In this document: in pieces, positions 41,068 through 53,261 of the stretch
Position numbering within the stretch: position 1 is the first letter of the stretch
Layout: every line of letters starts with the position of its first letter
Assembly (NCBI GenBank): GCA_947396885.1
Contig: OX377203.1
Coordinates: 26,973,253-27,037,252, forward strand
Direction of reading: 5' to 3'
Length of the DNA: 64,000 nt
From: Heligmosomoides polygyrus polygyrus
Taxonomy: Eukaryota > Nematoda > Chromadorea > Rhabditida > Heligmosomidae
The notes under the pieces: model-generated
Told to the model about the DNA's origin: nothing
Seen by the model: only the letters and a program-made list of their open reading frames with translations
Database searches by the model: none
Program-made: the position numbers and the translations under genes

Positions 41068-41180
41068 GGGGCCGTATGCTCGTCTACCCCGAGTCTCCCC
41101 CAATGGGGGATTGGGGTGTGATATGATATGTTGAAATTGATTGATTTTCCCCCAACGGGGAAACACGAGCATACGGCCCC
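41068..41180. mobile_element. MITE, 113 bp, with 16-bp perfect terminal inverted repeats
   Basis: Left end GGGGCCGTATGCTCGT, right end ACGAGCATACGGCCCC. Next to the ends, CTCCCCCAATGGGGG forms an inner hairpin and CCCCCAACGGGG another. No ORF. No clear duplication in the flanks. Confidence 0.85.
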
Positions 41181-41778
41181 TGTTATTCAGATACAAAAAT
41201 TGCTTTTATCTCATACCTCATGACGAGATTTTATAACCTTTTGAGGTTTAAGCCAAGTAGTTATTAATGCGCAGTTTGACAGTAGTCAAAATAAAAGGCG
41301 AGGGAAAAACTGCTTTATTCTGCGTGAAAAGTGGCGCGCATTCGGCACCTACAGAATTTCGTAAGAATGGTTGCTTAGCATGCTAATTCTCTCTAAGCAA
41401 TGGTTTGTGGTTGCCAGTCGACACAATACATAGTCATTCACTGTCTTTTTTTCCAAAATAGGAAAGATCTGATACAAATTTTATGTGGGATCTTTAATGC
41501 CATAACGCGTATAACTAGTTCTCGGACTCTCTAGGAGGATCTAGCACCACATTAATAGTCCGTATTCACTAAAAGATATGTAATATTCATTGGCTAGATA
41601 AAATGGAAAAAAGCTGACATCGCAGTTTAACACTTGTTGTTGCTCCATACTATCTGAAGTCACGTAGAGTCGTGGTGCATGGAAGCTTCAAAGAACTCAC
41701 TCAACAGTATCGAACTAAGAGGCTCACTTTGACTTTGCAGTGTAGTATCTCAGCTAGAAAATAAAGCTTATCAATCAA
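41181..41778. other. No gene recognised
   Basis: AT-rich, no supported features. Confidence 0.4.
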
Positions 41779-41838
41779 CCAGTCGTTCAGCGGCCTAGCG
41801 GCCGCCAACGACTGGAGGGGCTTCGCCCCCAAGCCCCG
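41779..41838. repeat. Double GC-rich hairpin
   Basis: CCAGTCGTT (41779-41787) pairs perfectly with AACGACTGG (41807-41815) around GCGGCCTAGCGGCCGC. A second hairpin GGGGCTTCGCCCCC with a stable TTCG-type loop follows at 41817-41830. Function unknown; possibly a transposon end. Confidence 0.6.
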
Positions 41839-42112
41839 AGAACAGAACACTCCGACCATCCTCTTTTCCCAACTTTTAGACCTTTATACTTTCATTGCGA
41901 TAAAGAACTTGTTTTATTATATAGAGTACAGCCGTCAGAGCGGCTTGTCGGCCGCACAGACGGCTTCTCAACTACTTCGCCGTAGTGACAACTTCTTATC
42001 ATCAATTTTATTGCAACCTATGTCATGGTTTCCTCAGGAAGAACACCTTAACTACGTCGATTGCGGCAAGTTAGAAAGAAACAGAAAAATGGACGACATC
42101 CATGTGTAATCT

Positions 42113-42262
42113 GATCAATATCGATTAATGGTGATCGATACTTTGAAAACAAACTTCAGATTCGTGTTCAGCGACCTCTATTACCCCAGCGATAAAGTTT
42201 CGGACCGCTTGAACGAAATCGACAAAAAATCGATAATATCGATCGATATCGATTGCCTCCCT
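42113..42262 (+). repeat. ATCGAT-biased tract
   Basis: TGATCAATATCGATTAATGG, GATCGATACTTT, and at 42225-42255 AATCGATAATATCGATCG followed by ATATCGATTGCC. It is another short tract built on one palindromic word. Confidence 0.6.
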
Positions 42263-42469
42263 GCTGTGAGCGCTTCCCCGATGATCATTCAAAAGCCCAG
42301 GTACGGTTGCCGACGTGTTCGGTACGTCTACGGCTCGCCAGGCATGATGTCGATGTTCAACATTCGCTTCCAATACGTAGTTTCCCCACTCGAGACGGAC
42401 AGAAACACGTACGCTCGCACACACGCTTGCCCCTTAATATAGTAGGATGTAGACCATTGCAATCAATGC

Positions 42470-42790
42470 ACTCGTGTCAACAACACACAAGAACATTAAT
42501 TCCATTTCGGAAGAACAACTTCGATATCTGCTTCATTTGAAAGGATGTTCTGCTTGAGGAAATCGAACTGTTTGAAAAGATGAAAATCCGTCAGAGCTAG
42601 GTTCGGGAAATGAGCAGGATACGGGGATACCTCAATTGGTTTGATTTTGGATGGTCAGATGCAATACCCGCCAAGGAGTGTAGTCATGGAGATGGGTCGC
42701 TCATCACTCAGCTTATGTGACAACCTAATGCATTCCACTTGCTCATATGTTGTATCAATTTGGATGGGAATATGCTCCGTAAAACCGCTT
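42470..42790 (-). pseudogene. Mariner-type transposase, C-terminal fragment
   Basis: The minus strand gives IEVSPYPAHFPNLALTDFHL, then FKQFDFLKQNILSNEADIEV, the end of the mariner catalytic core (consensus 'PPYSPDLAPSDYHLF') with the last catalytic Asp (D of LTDFHL) kept. Upstream to about 42790, weaker similarity with stops. No terminal repeats found. Confidence 0.75.
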
Positions 42791-44689
42791 GCAGCGGTCA
42801 TCAGCTGAAGAAATCACAGCTGTATTCTTCTCAGGCCAATCCGCTGCTCCTTCAGGGCCGACTGAAAGGTTGAAGGCTTAATAGGACTGATCGGATTCTG
42901 AACTATGAATTGAACCGCTGCGTAGTGTGAGTACAAATGCTTCTTTCAATTAACCGATAAGTGTCCTGCAGTAAGAAAGTGTGTCAGCAAGCGCCCTGTG
43001 CTTTAGAACAAAACAAGTTCTTCCGACGGCAACGAATTCGCTTTGCTTCATTGCTTCTCGGGTGATATGACGTTACCTCAAAGTGCAATGACAGTCACTT
43101 AACAGCATCCATTTGTGCAAACAAGCAAAAAATGCTGACTTTGAAACCTCCTCTTATCATCTGCAAATCATGGCATCAGTACCAGTCCTCTGATAAGGAC
43201 GGCTTGATTTGGAAGTCTCGGTCAGCTAAACTCTGTTCGCTGGATCGCATGCAGGATTCAACCCTCCTCAAGGGAACTTACTCTCACTTCCCTTCGTTGG
43301 GTGGAGAGTTTCAATGGCAATGCGAGCTAGTGAAGGAGATACCGCGGTTCTTCTTGCATTCCTCTTTTACGAGGGTCAATAACTTGCTAAAAACTGGATT
43401 GTCTCGATGTGCAGGTGTTGTCAATAAGGCTGTTAACTGAGACTGACACTTTATTTTACGTCACCGCGCTTCTTCTGGAATAGGGAATGCGCGGACCTCG
43501 CTTCTTCCATCTGTCATTACCTTGTCTTGTCTGCGTAATAGGGGAGACGGAGACCAACCGTCGAGAGTTACTCTCTGAAAACGTGTTCTCAGGTACAGAA
43601 TTCGCGTTGACTCACAAAGCAGCTCGTTGTTTAAAGGAATGAGTGACTCAAGGTCTGATTCCTGTTCCTGTGCCGGGAACAAATACCCATGTGCAAGGAC
43701 GGTGACTCCACTTCAATGCATAATGCGGGTTTTATCGAGTAAGCCTGCTGGGCCTTTTTCCGTGTACCTTCCGAAGTCAGCTCTCGAGTGACTTTAGCCA
43801 TGCTCTGCTAATGCGGTGAGATAAGGTCTTCAGCAATAACCGAAGGAGTATTGAAAATGAACACTTCATCCGCTTCACGTCAGTTTTATAACGACTTAAC
43901 TGTAGGATGACCAGAGAGCATCACAGCACACATCTGCCCCGACTCCCTAGCGGCTCCAAAAATTAAAAGAGCGCCTGCGCCTACGATGTTGTGAGGCGGC
44001 GCACATGAATGGGTTTACCCAGGATTATGTGAGTGTAGGGTAGAATTGAGGCATTACCCAGAATTCACAAGTGTCTAAGTTGGCAAATCGTGGGGTAGAA
44101 TTATGTATATCATTCACCGAACTGTATCGTATCATTGATGTCAAATTTGCCCTCCTCCTACTATCCCATGTTGGTAAGTTTGTCCTTTCCCATTAACCCA
44201 TTACCTTACCAATCGTTAACTCAGGACTCACTGAATGGGTACCTTAGGAACAGCAACAGCAGCCGCATTAAAAGCAAATTGTTTTCTCCTCTTGTGCCTG
44301 TGAAATTACTACCTTTAGTGGCTCGTCCTCAAACTCTCAAACTTATGCTCCATGTTCGACTGTCATGAAACCTGGGCATGTCTGAATTGTTTCAGTACTT
44401 TTTCAATCTTTTTCTTTTTTAAAACGTCAGGCCGAAGTAAACGTTCCATCATATCAAACCTGCGTGGTACAGAAGTATTGAAACTATCCTAGTCGACGGT
44501 GGGTATGCCTCCATTCAAAAAGTGGTCCAGGAACACCAGAACGTTATTATTTTGCCGACTCTGTAGTAATAGAATGTTGTGAAGGTTGCTGCTTTATTTT
44601 TATCGTCGAATTTTATATACATCACCAAAGTGTGACCTATGTATCGACATTTTTATTGGGGCGCGAGAAGCTACAGTCGCAGGATATGC
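42791..44689. other. No gene recognised over about 1.9 kb
   Basis: The longest frame is 43132-43440 on plus (102 codons), without motif, signal or splice support. 44135-44368 is open and low in complexity. Nothing firm. Confidence 0.35.
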
Positions 44690-44985
44690 TTGTTGTTATG
44701 CGCACACCCACTCGAGCTCTCTAGTTCGATCCCGAGCCAGCTATCGAAGTCCATCTGTCTCTATACGGTCGGGGAATTGGAGCTTGGCTGATTTGTTTCA
44801 TAGGTTGGTTATCACAAGTCGTTGTATTGTTCACACAGTAAACGCATTCAAATTGCATCCACGAAGGCCGGTAGAACTAGAATGCATCTCACACGCGACA
44901 GCCGCACCTCCTCCGACTGCTCTCCACACATCCCAAAAGAGAGACTGATTGACGCAGTCCCTAATCCCTTATCACTTTGTCATTA
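44690..44985 (+). mobile_element. SINE-A, rearranged copy
   Basis: B box-like TAGTTCGATCCCGAGCC, body words TTATCACAAGTCGTTGTATT and AAACGCATTCAAATTG on plus. It is followed by GCCGCACCTCCTCCGACTGC, which is the head of the same SINE in the opposite orientation. Tail CCCTAATCCCTTATC. Two copies appear fused. Confidence 0.65.
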
Positions 44986-47654
44986 GAGGCACTATGCTAC
45001 CATCGTGTGGCGAAACTCCATTCGTCAGGGAGCAGAGGAAGTGTCAGGCAAAGAACCTCGAGGCACGGGATCATCACAAAACAGTCGAGCTAGTGCTTTT
45101 TGTTCCCAGGCACAGTTGAGGTCAAGACAAATAGCTCCGGCCTGAATTGGAGTCGTTTGGCTAAAGAGCTGAATTTTCTAACTTTTTAGCGATCGAACGA
45201 AGCTTCAGGCCGGCGCTATGCTTATGAAATTTTAAACAACTCCGTAAATGAATAAATCAGTTTTTTGAATTTCTAAGAAGACAAGCGAAATAGCATATAT
45301 GCTCATGAATGTATTTAACACACAGTTTTGAAAATTATGGTCTTTTGTATGGTAGGTTTTTAAAGCAGTGTTGACGCATTAGAGAAGAATTCGAATACTA
45401 TTTGACCGATGATTGAGCAGTACTAAACCTGTCAGGTAAAGAGGAGCAAAACATAGTTACCAGTGGGTATGGTTGTGTGGCATGGGGATAACCTGAATCA
45501 GTGGCACATTAGGGTTGCCCCACTCCGACTAAGATAGATCCGAATGAACTTGAAACGACGAAGACGAAGTTCCCAAAAAGGTTTCGAGCACACTTCCGAT
45601 CAACTCCAACCGTCGCCCGCACCTCTCTTTAGTGGTCGTCAAATCCACTTGTGAGATTCCGACAGTAAGGTGATTTTCGAGTGGAAACCAACAGCGGAAC
45701 AGCACTGAGTCGTCATTACCGAGGCTAGATTCCACGCACTGGCACTCACTTGACGCCATACGTAGTCCAGCTGACCGTAGTTCGGCGGTGGTAATCATGA
45801 CCGGTTACGTGACGAACCGTTTTGGTTATTCGATTCAGCCGAGGAATTCAGTGAACACGACTGCAGCTACCTCATATCGTTGTGATAGGTTACGACATTC
45901 CATCGAGGCAGATAACCGTGTTCAGAAAAATGCCCTGGCTTCGTGCACTCGCAAAGCTGCTTAGCGCCATAGCGACAAGAAGTGCTTCGGGTTTCGAGAC
46001 AGACATTCTCGAGCTGACCGTCGCATGTGACCCACTATTTCAATTTCTTTTCATTTTGTTTGTTTCCCTTTTATTCCGATTTTTTTACATCCAATGTTTG
46101 GAAACTTCCTAAATTTTACAAACAAACCAAATACTGTTTCGTTTATTTCCTCATTCTCAACGTGGTCTTAATTTATCCTCTTCTATATGTACTTTTTTGG
46201 CTCCTGGGATCTATTAAAAATAGAGGAGTAAAATCCAAAACGATCTTTGAAAATTTTTACAATGAAAATGACTCTAAAAATTTTATCAAATAGTTAGTAG
46301 AGTAACCTACAGTGCCGGGCATGTCTTTTGGTCATTGGCCAAAAAAAGCCGCGCAAGTCAACAAATGCCGCTTTGGAGCGTTCCAAAGCAGCCTTTTTGA
46401 ATAACTTCCTTAGAAGTCAAGTACTGTGAAAACAAACATACATTTGAACTCAGCAGCTCGAGCTCTATCTTTTGGCATATAAATCTCAGTAGAGTTGAAC
46501 AATGCATATAGGCTCAACAGAATCAATGAAGTGGGCGGGACAACCTGTAGAGTGAGCGTTTGGAGAGTTTTGTCGAAAATTCCCGACCATTCTAATCAGA
46601 GATTGCTCTAAGAATGCCCACCTAAACGTCCAACGCACTCGCAGATACACTGTGCTGCTCCACAAATAGCAGTTTTCCGGATATCTTTCGCTGACTACAG
46701 TACTAAATCGGTAACGCCACGAAAATCAAAATCAACTTCCTTCATTCGTAGCAAAGAATGTTGAGCCAAAAATCCTTTATGGAACATCCTTTTGGTTGTA
46801 GCAAAACGTCGGATCGACTACCTACAGTCTCTTTACCGCAACGATTTTCTAAAATAAATTTGTCAGACGGCAACACGCTGGAGACGAGCTGACCATTCCA
46901 TTGTGCTTATTCCTGAAAATAATTCCTTTCCAATCGCGGTACATAGTTTGCACATAGGCTTGTCTCCAACCTTGATAAACCAGGTCTTCCCTCCATTTCT
47001 GTGCAATACAGATCTTGTCTGCGAGGAGCACACACGTAGTATGCACCACTCGTCATTCTGTTAGGTTAATTCATAAGTAATGGGATACCTACGTTTTTTT
47101 CATTTTTCATTTTACATTGATTGACCATCAACATTTTTTAAACATTTCAGATTAACTATAAAGTGGTTTCACTCGTTCCAGTAGTGCAGCAGCCGTTAAA
47201 AGAAACAACTAGTATTAGTCCAGCAGCCATTGGATTTATTAGGAAGTAATTTTATTAGCCACTTTATGAGGTATAGTTCCCCGTTCTTATTCTAAAAATG
47301 TTCTTCTTACCGTCCAGCACTATTCTACCTTGAAATGTGCGCCGAAATTGTACTGCGGCCTTTCGTAGACTGAACTGACCTCGTTTAGTTTGGTACAATT
47401 GTGTGTATATAAAGCAACAGTAGCCTTTTTACTATGTCTTTTAATAATTTTTGCACCTCTGAACATCAGTTGGGTTGGAGAATTCTAGATGTAGCATACT
47501 AACCGACGTGTAATATTTATTAACCGATTTAATTCAACAACATATTCATTAGCAGAGTCATCAATCCCATCATATCTAATAGATTCGATCTTGTGCTTCT
47601 GAAATGTTACTTCCACCTCCTCCTTCAAATATGTGACTTGATTTCATTTAGCGA
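44986..47654. other. No gene recognised over about 2.7 kb
   Basis: AT-rich stretches (45230-45400, 46030-46300, 47080-47600) alternate with mixed sequence. Open frames at 45529-45798 (minus) and 46027-46293 (plus, hydrophobic) have no supporting motif or splice sites. Confidence 0.35.
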
Positions 47655-47815
47655 ACGGGTACATATCGCGAAGGCGCAGCGCGGGTTGCGAGAACGCGCT
47701 CCTAGCGTAACCGCTGCAGCCAATCAGGTGACGGCTCAGCCGCACAGGCAATGCACGTGATTGTCTGCTGCAGTTACGGTAGGAGCAACGGCGCGCCGCT
47801 GCACGTTCCCATACC
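47655..47815. repeat. GC-rich inverted repeat
   Basis: GCTCCTAGCGTAACCGCTGC (47699) pairs with GCAGTTACGGTAGGAGC (47769-47785), and CAATCAGGTG with CACGTGATTG. Outer GC-rich parts pair more loosely. A run of eight C follows at 47815-47822. Confidence 0.7.
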
Positions 47816-48189
47816 CCCCCCCCACCCGGTCTTCGTGACGCGTGTCAGCAAGCCTGTCAAAAACGTCCAGTGAACATGTTTACCGACTTGTCGAAGTTCG
47901 TTTCGGAAAGAAACGACTTCAACGCGCGGGGCAGATGGGCATGTGAGAGCATGATTGAAAGGAATACGGTGAATGTGGGACAGTTATCCAGCCGATTTCC
48001 TCCAACTTCCTGTGGGTTGTAGAAGCAATGTTCTAATATTGTCGTGAAAAAGCCTGACCCATCTCCTTGAAAGTTGCAAAATTTGATGTAATGCCTTCCA
48101 TTCTGTTAAGAGTAGACACCGCTCTTTGCAATACAGTGGGGACTCTTGGCATTACTCTCAATGAGAACTTGACCTAATAAAAGTCGAAA
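47816..48189. other. No gene recognised
   Basis: No supported frame. Confidence 0.4.
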
Positions 48190-48470
48190 TAAGGATAAAA
48201 GATAAAGGAAGGCGTTAGAGAATATCATTGGGGATTCGCCATGCATTTATTCTACGGGAAGTCGTGGGGTAAATGAACTGCGCATTTGGGCTGCTGCAGT
48301 AACTTGCGGCCGATGCACAAATCAGTGTTCTATCCCTCCCAAACCAATTCGCTGACCTTGGGGAACGGAAGGCTTGGTTAGCCTGGGCGGGAAACCCGAA
48401 CCAGAAGTGTGGAGCCGGATGTACGGAAAGCTGGCACCTCCTCTGACTGCACTCTCAGACGCCTATAGAA
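48190..48470 (-). mobile_element. SINE-A, divergent copy
   Basis: On plus the tail comes first (ATAAAAGATAAAGG), then GAAGTCGTGGGGTAAATG, GTAACTTGCGGCCGATGCAC, CCTGGGCGGGAAACCCGAAC and finally AAGCTGGCACCTCCTCTGAC, the head. Confidence 0.8.
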
Positions 48471-48739
48471 TTTGGAAGGCTCAACCAAGTGGAGCCCACA
48501 ACGGAAATATATGCGTACCACCTCAAAGACATGCGACTAAGCCCTTTGTATCCTAGTTGGCTTTCCACCACTCTTACATATTAAATCTCTAGAGAAGTGT
48601 ATTTTCCCACTACGTGGAAATCTGTCGAGTGGTTCGATCTCCAGCTGGATGGTGAATTTCCACATTTCCGATCAAGCGAAAGACGTAATTGTAGGTCTGC
48701 TCGATGCGCTAACCCTGTGCGGCATTTCCGTGCTTCAGG
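48471..48739. other. No gene recognised
   Basis: No supported frame. Confidence 0.4.
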
Positions 48740-49445
48740 TAGAGGCTTCTAATTCGTTAGCTGAATGTTAGAAGATCGTCCGACTCTACTTGTGATAGCT
48801 GCGCGCTCGTGCCAGACCATGAATCATGTCCGAGCCGTTACGGATCTCAGAACAGGTATCCGCCATCTGAGTGACGTCAACGCCCGTTCGACGCTGTCCA
48901 TCAACCCATCTAGGTGTCTGTGTGTTTTGTCGCTGGCGAAATCTCCGTCAGCCGACTCCTCATGTCCGTCGTCGTACTCCGCTCGGCCAGCTTCTTCTCT
49001 GATCGCCGGCATCGACCTTTTTGAGCTGACGTCGTCGGCTGGCAGCTTCGCGTTCGTCGCCGCGTCCAGTCAGTGAATTAGTCACTTAATGGCCCCAGTT
49101 CCAGCCGAAAGAAGCCGACGGCCTGCGACGCATGCGCGCTTTTCGTCCGCCCGGAACCGTCCGATCAGCATTCCTTCTACAAAAAGACTCTGCTGTCCCG
49201 TCGTCCTCAGTCTGCTGCCCAACCTGGCGATGTTCTTCCTCGAGCCATCGATCAAATTGACTCGTCTGGAATCGATTCGCTCGTTAGTCCGCACCCGAAC
49301 AAGGTCAAGTTCGCGAATGAAATCCGGATTCCACGGGTTGCATCATAGCTGGGCTGCGCGTAATCCTCGGTGTGCCGTCTCGAAACTGTGCTTCGTCACG
49401 TTCCTCAGGTCCACCTGCTCTCTTCGCACAATCTTGACGTTTTAA
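48740..49445. other. GC-rich, coding-like region of unknown origin
   Basis: Base composition rises over 700 bases and open frames are long on both strands. Minus 49294-49082 gives IARLGSRLRTTGQQSLFVEG and 49012-48824 gives MPAIREEAGRAEYDDGHEES. Plus 48765-49076 is also open. No domain is recognised. It may be a decayed retroelement gag or a host exon. Confidence 0.3.
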
Positions 49446-49639
49446 GTTGTACGTGCTCACACCAAGATTATCATGTACGTTAGGTGAATCGATTCATCTC
49501 TGAAGGATAGGAATTAGTTGATTCTACTCCCTATTATTTTCGCGTCCTTCTCCAAACATTCTATTTGATTTCGCAGTTTCAACCATTATAATTATACCAC
49601 TATAGTCAGCCACTATAATTAAATAGTATAAACAGCGGT
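49446..49639. other. No gene recognised
   Basis: ATTATAATTATACCACTATA-type AT-rich sequence. Confidence 0.4.
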
Positions 49640-49885
49640 AGCATTGTTGCACGTGGTAGCGTGTCACTGAATTCTAGGATCGAGGTTCTTCGAGTCCACC
49701 CTAGCCAGCCAAGCTCTCCATTCCTTCAGTGCCAGTGTATTGGTCTGGAGAAATGAAACGTTGAGGACTTCATCGGCTGGCCAGCGCAAGTCATTTTATG
49801 GCCAGCTGTGCATCCAGTTTGTCTTCAGAATCTCCAGCGGATGTACAATGCGTGGCTCGCCTCAGTGCTTCATAACACTACCCTT
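49640..49885 (+). mobile_element. SINE-A, divergent copy
   Basis: Head near GCACGTGGTAGCGTGTCACT, B box-like TCTTCGAGTCCACC, body ACTTCATCGGCTGGCCAGCG and GTCATTTTATGGCCAG. Confidence 0.75.
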
Positions 49886-50084
49886 TAATTATGATTATAG
49901 CTGCATTTCTGCCTTCGATATTGTGGTTGGTGGCTATTCTTGCCAACCCTGTCTAGTAAAAGTTCACAACCGCTTGTTGTAAATTCTTCCGGCGGCAAAC
50001 TGGAATTCAAGTTGTCCTTCCGGTGACCGGAACGAGCAGCAAGTTTTGAGGGAAAAGAACCACGAAGTAGCAAGGTGTCAACTC

Positions 50085-50845
50085 AAGCTAGTTCTGCATA
50101 GGTGTAAGATCCCAAACTCGCTCGGTCCAGCTGCACCGCGTGTGTTGTGTGAATGTACACAAACACCGCATTTGACGACACCGCCCTAGAAATGCGCCTC
50201 AGCACACGTGAGCTGCGTTAGCGCCGACGTTGGCATTTGATCGATGCGCATTGGTCTCTTGTGTGCCCGTGGTAGCCTGGCTGCCAGACTTGTCGTGGCG
50301 CAGTGGGTAGAGGGGCGGGTTCAGCTTTGGAGTTCGGAGCTTCGGTTCCTAAGCATGATGGTGTTTTTGCATTTCATTCAACTGACTGGATGAGGTTCAG
50401 GGGTTTCAACGTCTACACAATTTTCAGGCATTTTCTGCTTATTTCCCAGCTGTAAGAACCCGGCAGCAGACTTCCCTCCTGAGCGACGAAAGCGGTTTCC
50501 ACACGAGCAGCTTGGATCGCACCCACCCTGGAGTCTCTTCCCTAGCCTGATTCTGCGCTCGAAGAGCGCAGAATCCAGCTGCGGACTCCCCCTGAGCGGC
50601 GAAAGCAGTTTCCACACGAGCAGCTTGGATCGCACCCACCCTGGAGTCCCTTCCCGAGCCTAGTTCTGCGCTCGAAGAGCGCAGAACCCAGCTGCGGACA
50701 CCCGCTGATCGGGGAATGCAGTTGGAGGGCGATTTTTGGACGACGCCGTCGAATTCAGTGTGTTGTGTGCATTCACACAACACACGCGGTGCAGATGGAC
50801 CGAGCGAGCTTGGGACCGTAGTCTGCATAGGACATTCAATTATGC
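50085..50845. mobile_element. Inverted-repeat element containing a tRNA-like unit and a 113-bp tandem repeat
   Basis: Outer arms pair over about 90 bases: GTTCTGCATAGGTGTAAGAT…CTCGGTCCAGCTGCACCGCG at 50090-50160 and the reverse complement at 50745-50835 (…GCGGTGCAGATGGACCGAGC…GTAGTCTGCATAGGAC). Inside are a tRNA-like head (50288-50360: TGTCGTGGCGCAGTGGGTAG) and the tandem repeat 50461-50725. Similar architecture (inverted ends plus tRNA-like unit) occurs at 13158-16837, though there the tRNA-like unit lies in the ends. Confidence 0.6.
50461..50725. repeat. Tandem repeat, period 113 bp, about 2.3 units, each with a perfect palindrome
   Basis: Unit starts GAGCGACGAAAGCGG at 50481, GAGCGGCGAAAGCAG at 50594 and a third partial unit at 50707. 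Each full unit contains the perfect palindrome TTCTGCGCTC-GAA-GAGCGCAGAA (or with TAG flanks). A minus frame of 139 codons (50858-50439) stays open through the array because 113 is not a multiple of 3 and each frame lacks stops. Confidence 0.88.
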
Positions 50846-50934
50846 CACTGCTACTCATTTTTGATCAGCAGGCCGATTAAGCTGCCATTATATTCACCTG
50901 GCATTTCAAGCAGCCAGATAAGGATGAATGATAA

Positions 50935-51210
50935 TGGAAATTATTTATCAAACCCCCTTTTGCGATGTGTCACTCCCTCTACTTCTACGGGAAACCTGGA
51001 ATCAGTTTGAATTTGTGCTTGGTCCATATAATGACTTGCGCTGGCCAGTCGATGAACAAGTCCGTGTTTCATTCTTCACATACAAATGTTGTGCCAATGC
51101 GTCGACCCTAGAGAGACGAAAAGCCAAGTTGACCTGGGCGAGAAATCCGAACCAAAAACCTGCGATCGGCCGCACTCAATAACCGGCGCCTCCTCCGACT
51201 GTGCCATGTG
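50935..51210 (-). mobile_element. SINE-A, moderately preserved copy
   Basis: On plus: CTTCTACGGGAAACCTGGAA, ATAATGACTTGCGCTGGCCA, TGACCTGGGCGAGAAATCCG, ending ACCGGCGCCTCCTCCGACTG (head on minus). Confidence 0.85.
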
Positions 51211-51354
51211 TTCGATATTGGCAGAAATCGGGAATATCTATCGGTATTGGAAGCTTGATTGACCATGTTTACTTTTAGAGAGATCTTCCCACCAGGCACC
51301 ATGTTAAGTAGCAACGGTCAGTTCTGATCAGGTGGTGCCAAATTGTGCTCGACC

Positions 51355-51590
51355 GACCTATTCGAAGAGATATTCGAGCGATTTTCATTCGAATTTGAAT
51401 ATTCGATTTAGAATATTCAAGAAATCGCGTTTTTTGGAGACATTCGGTTTTGAGTTTTCAAAACATCACGTTTTTCGAATGTATTCAAATTCGAGTTCCC
51501 TGAACATCTCAGTTTTCGAATATATTCGAATTTCAATATTCGAAGTTTGTGAGTTTTCGAAACCATTCGATTAATCGAATAAATTACGAG
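51355..51590 (+). repeat. ATTCGAAT-biased tract, first copy
   Basis: Built from ATTCGAA/TTCGAAT words (GAATTTGAATATTCGATTTA, TTTCGAATATATTCGAATTT) with inserted TTTTTGGAG and GAGTTTTCAAAACAT. A second copy is at 63395-63660. Confidence 0.75.
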
Positions 51591-53024
51591 GGCACTGCTG
51601 TAGGTGGTGGATTCGGTTCTTCTATTTATTTTATTGGGTTCATCAATGTTATCAGTTTTGTTCGAACGGAACTCGCATGCAGTCACATACAGGCGAATAC
51701 CAGCCGATTTTGTTTTTCCTATGCAGAATGGTAAACTTCAAGCCGCTAACATCTGATTTCGAGTCCAGATTCCTGCTTATTGCTCCTCGCCATAATTTGT
51801 AACATAACAACCAAATTCCTGGTTTGGTTACCTAGGGCACAACGTGAGAGAGTATCCAATTAACATGGGCTCGGCTTGACTCGGAGTCGGTAGAGAAGTG
51901 AGAAGCAGGCGTCGGTAGTGGAATACAAGTGGCAGAAGGAAAAGGGTGTTCGGTCTACTTTCGGCACAGAATTGTGCCTGTCGTTGGCGATGTACAGGGA
52001 CGAGGTGATAAACGGCCCCAGTTTGAAGTTGCGTCCGACGCGACGGATGGTGTTGTCTGGATGCTCTAAAAGGCGACCGATTACTGCTGTGTTTGAGCCC
52101 TGAGTGGAATTGGATCTTTTTGGTCCTAGGAATTACTTTCGCGCGAAAGATGCCTCGTCATGGAGGCATCTTTCTCGTAACATGGAATTCTAAACGCCAC
52201 TTAAGAAGCGGTGCTCCCCTGAATTTCGAACCATTGTTTTCGACGCACTGTCTCACGTTCGCGAGTCGTTTGTTGGCAGCGGCATTGGGATCGAATGCGT
52301 TTCGCTGCCTGCTACCTGGGAACACTTCAGAAATAGAATAATAGATGCCTATATACAGAAAGGAATGAATGCGCCAGATTGATGACATAAACAAGGTGTC
52401 AAGAGGCGTTCGCTCGGACAGGCGGAAAGCTCCTCTTAGCCGCATGGGCGTCCACTAAGGAACATTTTTATTACGCTCATTTACTTTGTTTTATTTATTT
52501 TTATTTATCTTTTTGTATTATTTTTAATTTTCCTTTTAGCACATTACATAGACCACTGACCTATTAAAAACGATTCTAATGTGCGTGCTGAGAATATCTC
52601 ATTATGTGCATTTGTGCGCACTCTTCATGAGTGTATGAAATAAATCGCTAAAAATACCTAAAATTAAAATATAATGTTTACACTTTACATTAATCTGAAC
52701 ATTCGAACGTTTCGATGTTTTCTTCGCATACATAATGTGCCTAGCTTCGAGTGCAGCACATATTAAAGCATGGATAAAAATAACTGGATTATCTGACTAT
52801 CTTTCAACAGTAGGTGGTACGGCAAAAAATGTGTCGCCTTTTTGAGACACATAAAGAACAGAGCCTTTTGGCTTTTCCGTTCATGTTTGGAAGGTGCTTT
52901 TCAAATAGGGTGCCAATGAAATTCTCGACTGGCAAGTGAACAAGTGACTGAGGCTCTCTTAAAAAGGTATGAAACATTCTAGGTGGGCGACGATAAAAAG
53001 ACAAAGGTGCAATGAACGTCGTTA
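51591..53024. other. No gene recognised over about 1.4 kb
   Basis: Short frames only. AT-rich at 52450-52700. The hairpin at 52145-52174 is listed separately. Confidence 0.35.
52145..52174. repeat. Perfect 12-bp stem hairpin
   Basis: GAAAGATGCCTC and GAGGCATCTTTC surround the loop GTCATG. It is isolated, with no gene nearby to regulate. Confidence 0.7.
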
Positions 53025-53150
53025 GTCAGCCTTCGTATGGGTACGCCACGTCTTCTACTTTCACGTAATTTCCACGCGTATCTGGCCTACACAATGACAA
53101 TGGCTCGCTTTGACTAGCCGATACGTAGTGATTGTTGCTCTCGTTTGTCA
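53025..53150 (-). mobile_element. SINE-A 3' fragment
   Basis: On plus: GGGTACGCCACGTCTTCTAC, CACGCGTATCTGGCCTACAC, TTTGACTAGCCGATACGTAG, corresponding to the 3' half of SINE-A on minus. Confidence 0.6.
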
Positions 53151-53261
53151 GGACGTAGCTGCCTAAGCAGAGGGCTCCCCTCGACATCAGAAGAGAATTC
53201 TCTCGTTCAAAAAAGGATTCTTTGCAGAGCTTTGCCTTCTAGAGAAAAGAGTTTGTAATTG

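Noticed and set aside
46027..46293. Hydrophobic 88-codon ORF as a membrane protein gene
   Set aside because: It lies in strongly AT-rich DNA where TTT/TTA codons make chance hydrophobic frames. No acceptor or second support.
50439..50858. A 139-codon minus-strand gene
   Set aside because: The frame is open only because the tandem units lack stops. No start context, domain or conservation can be seen.
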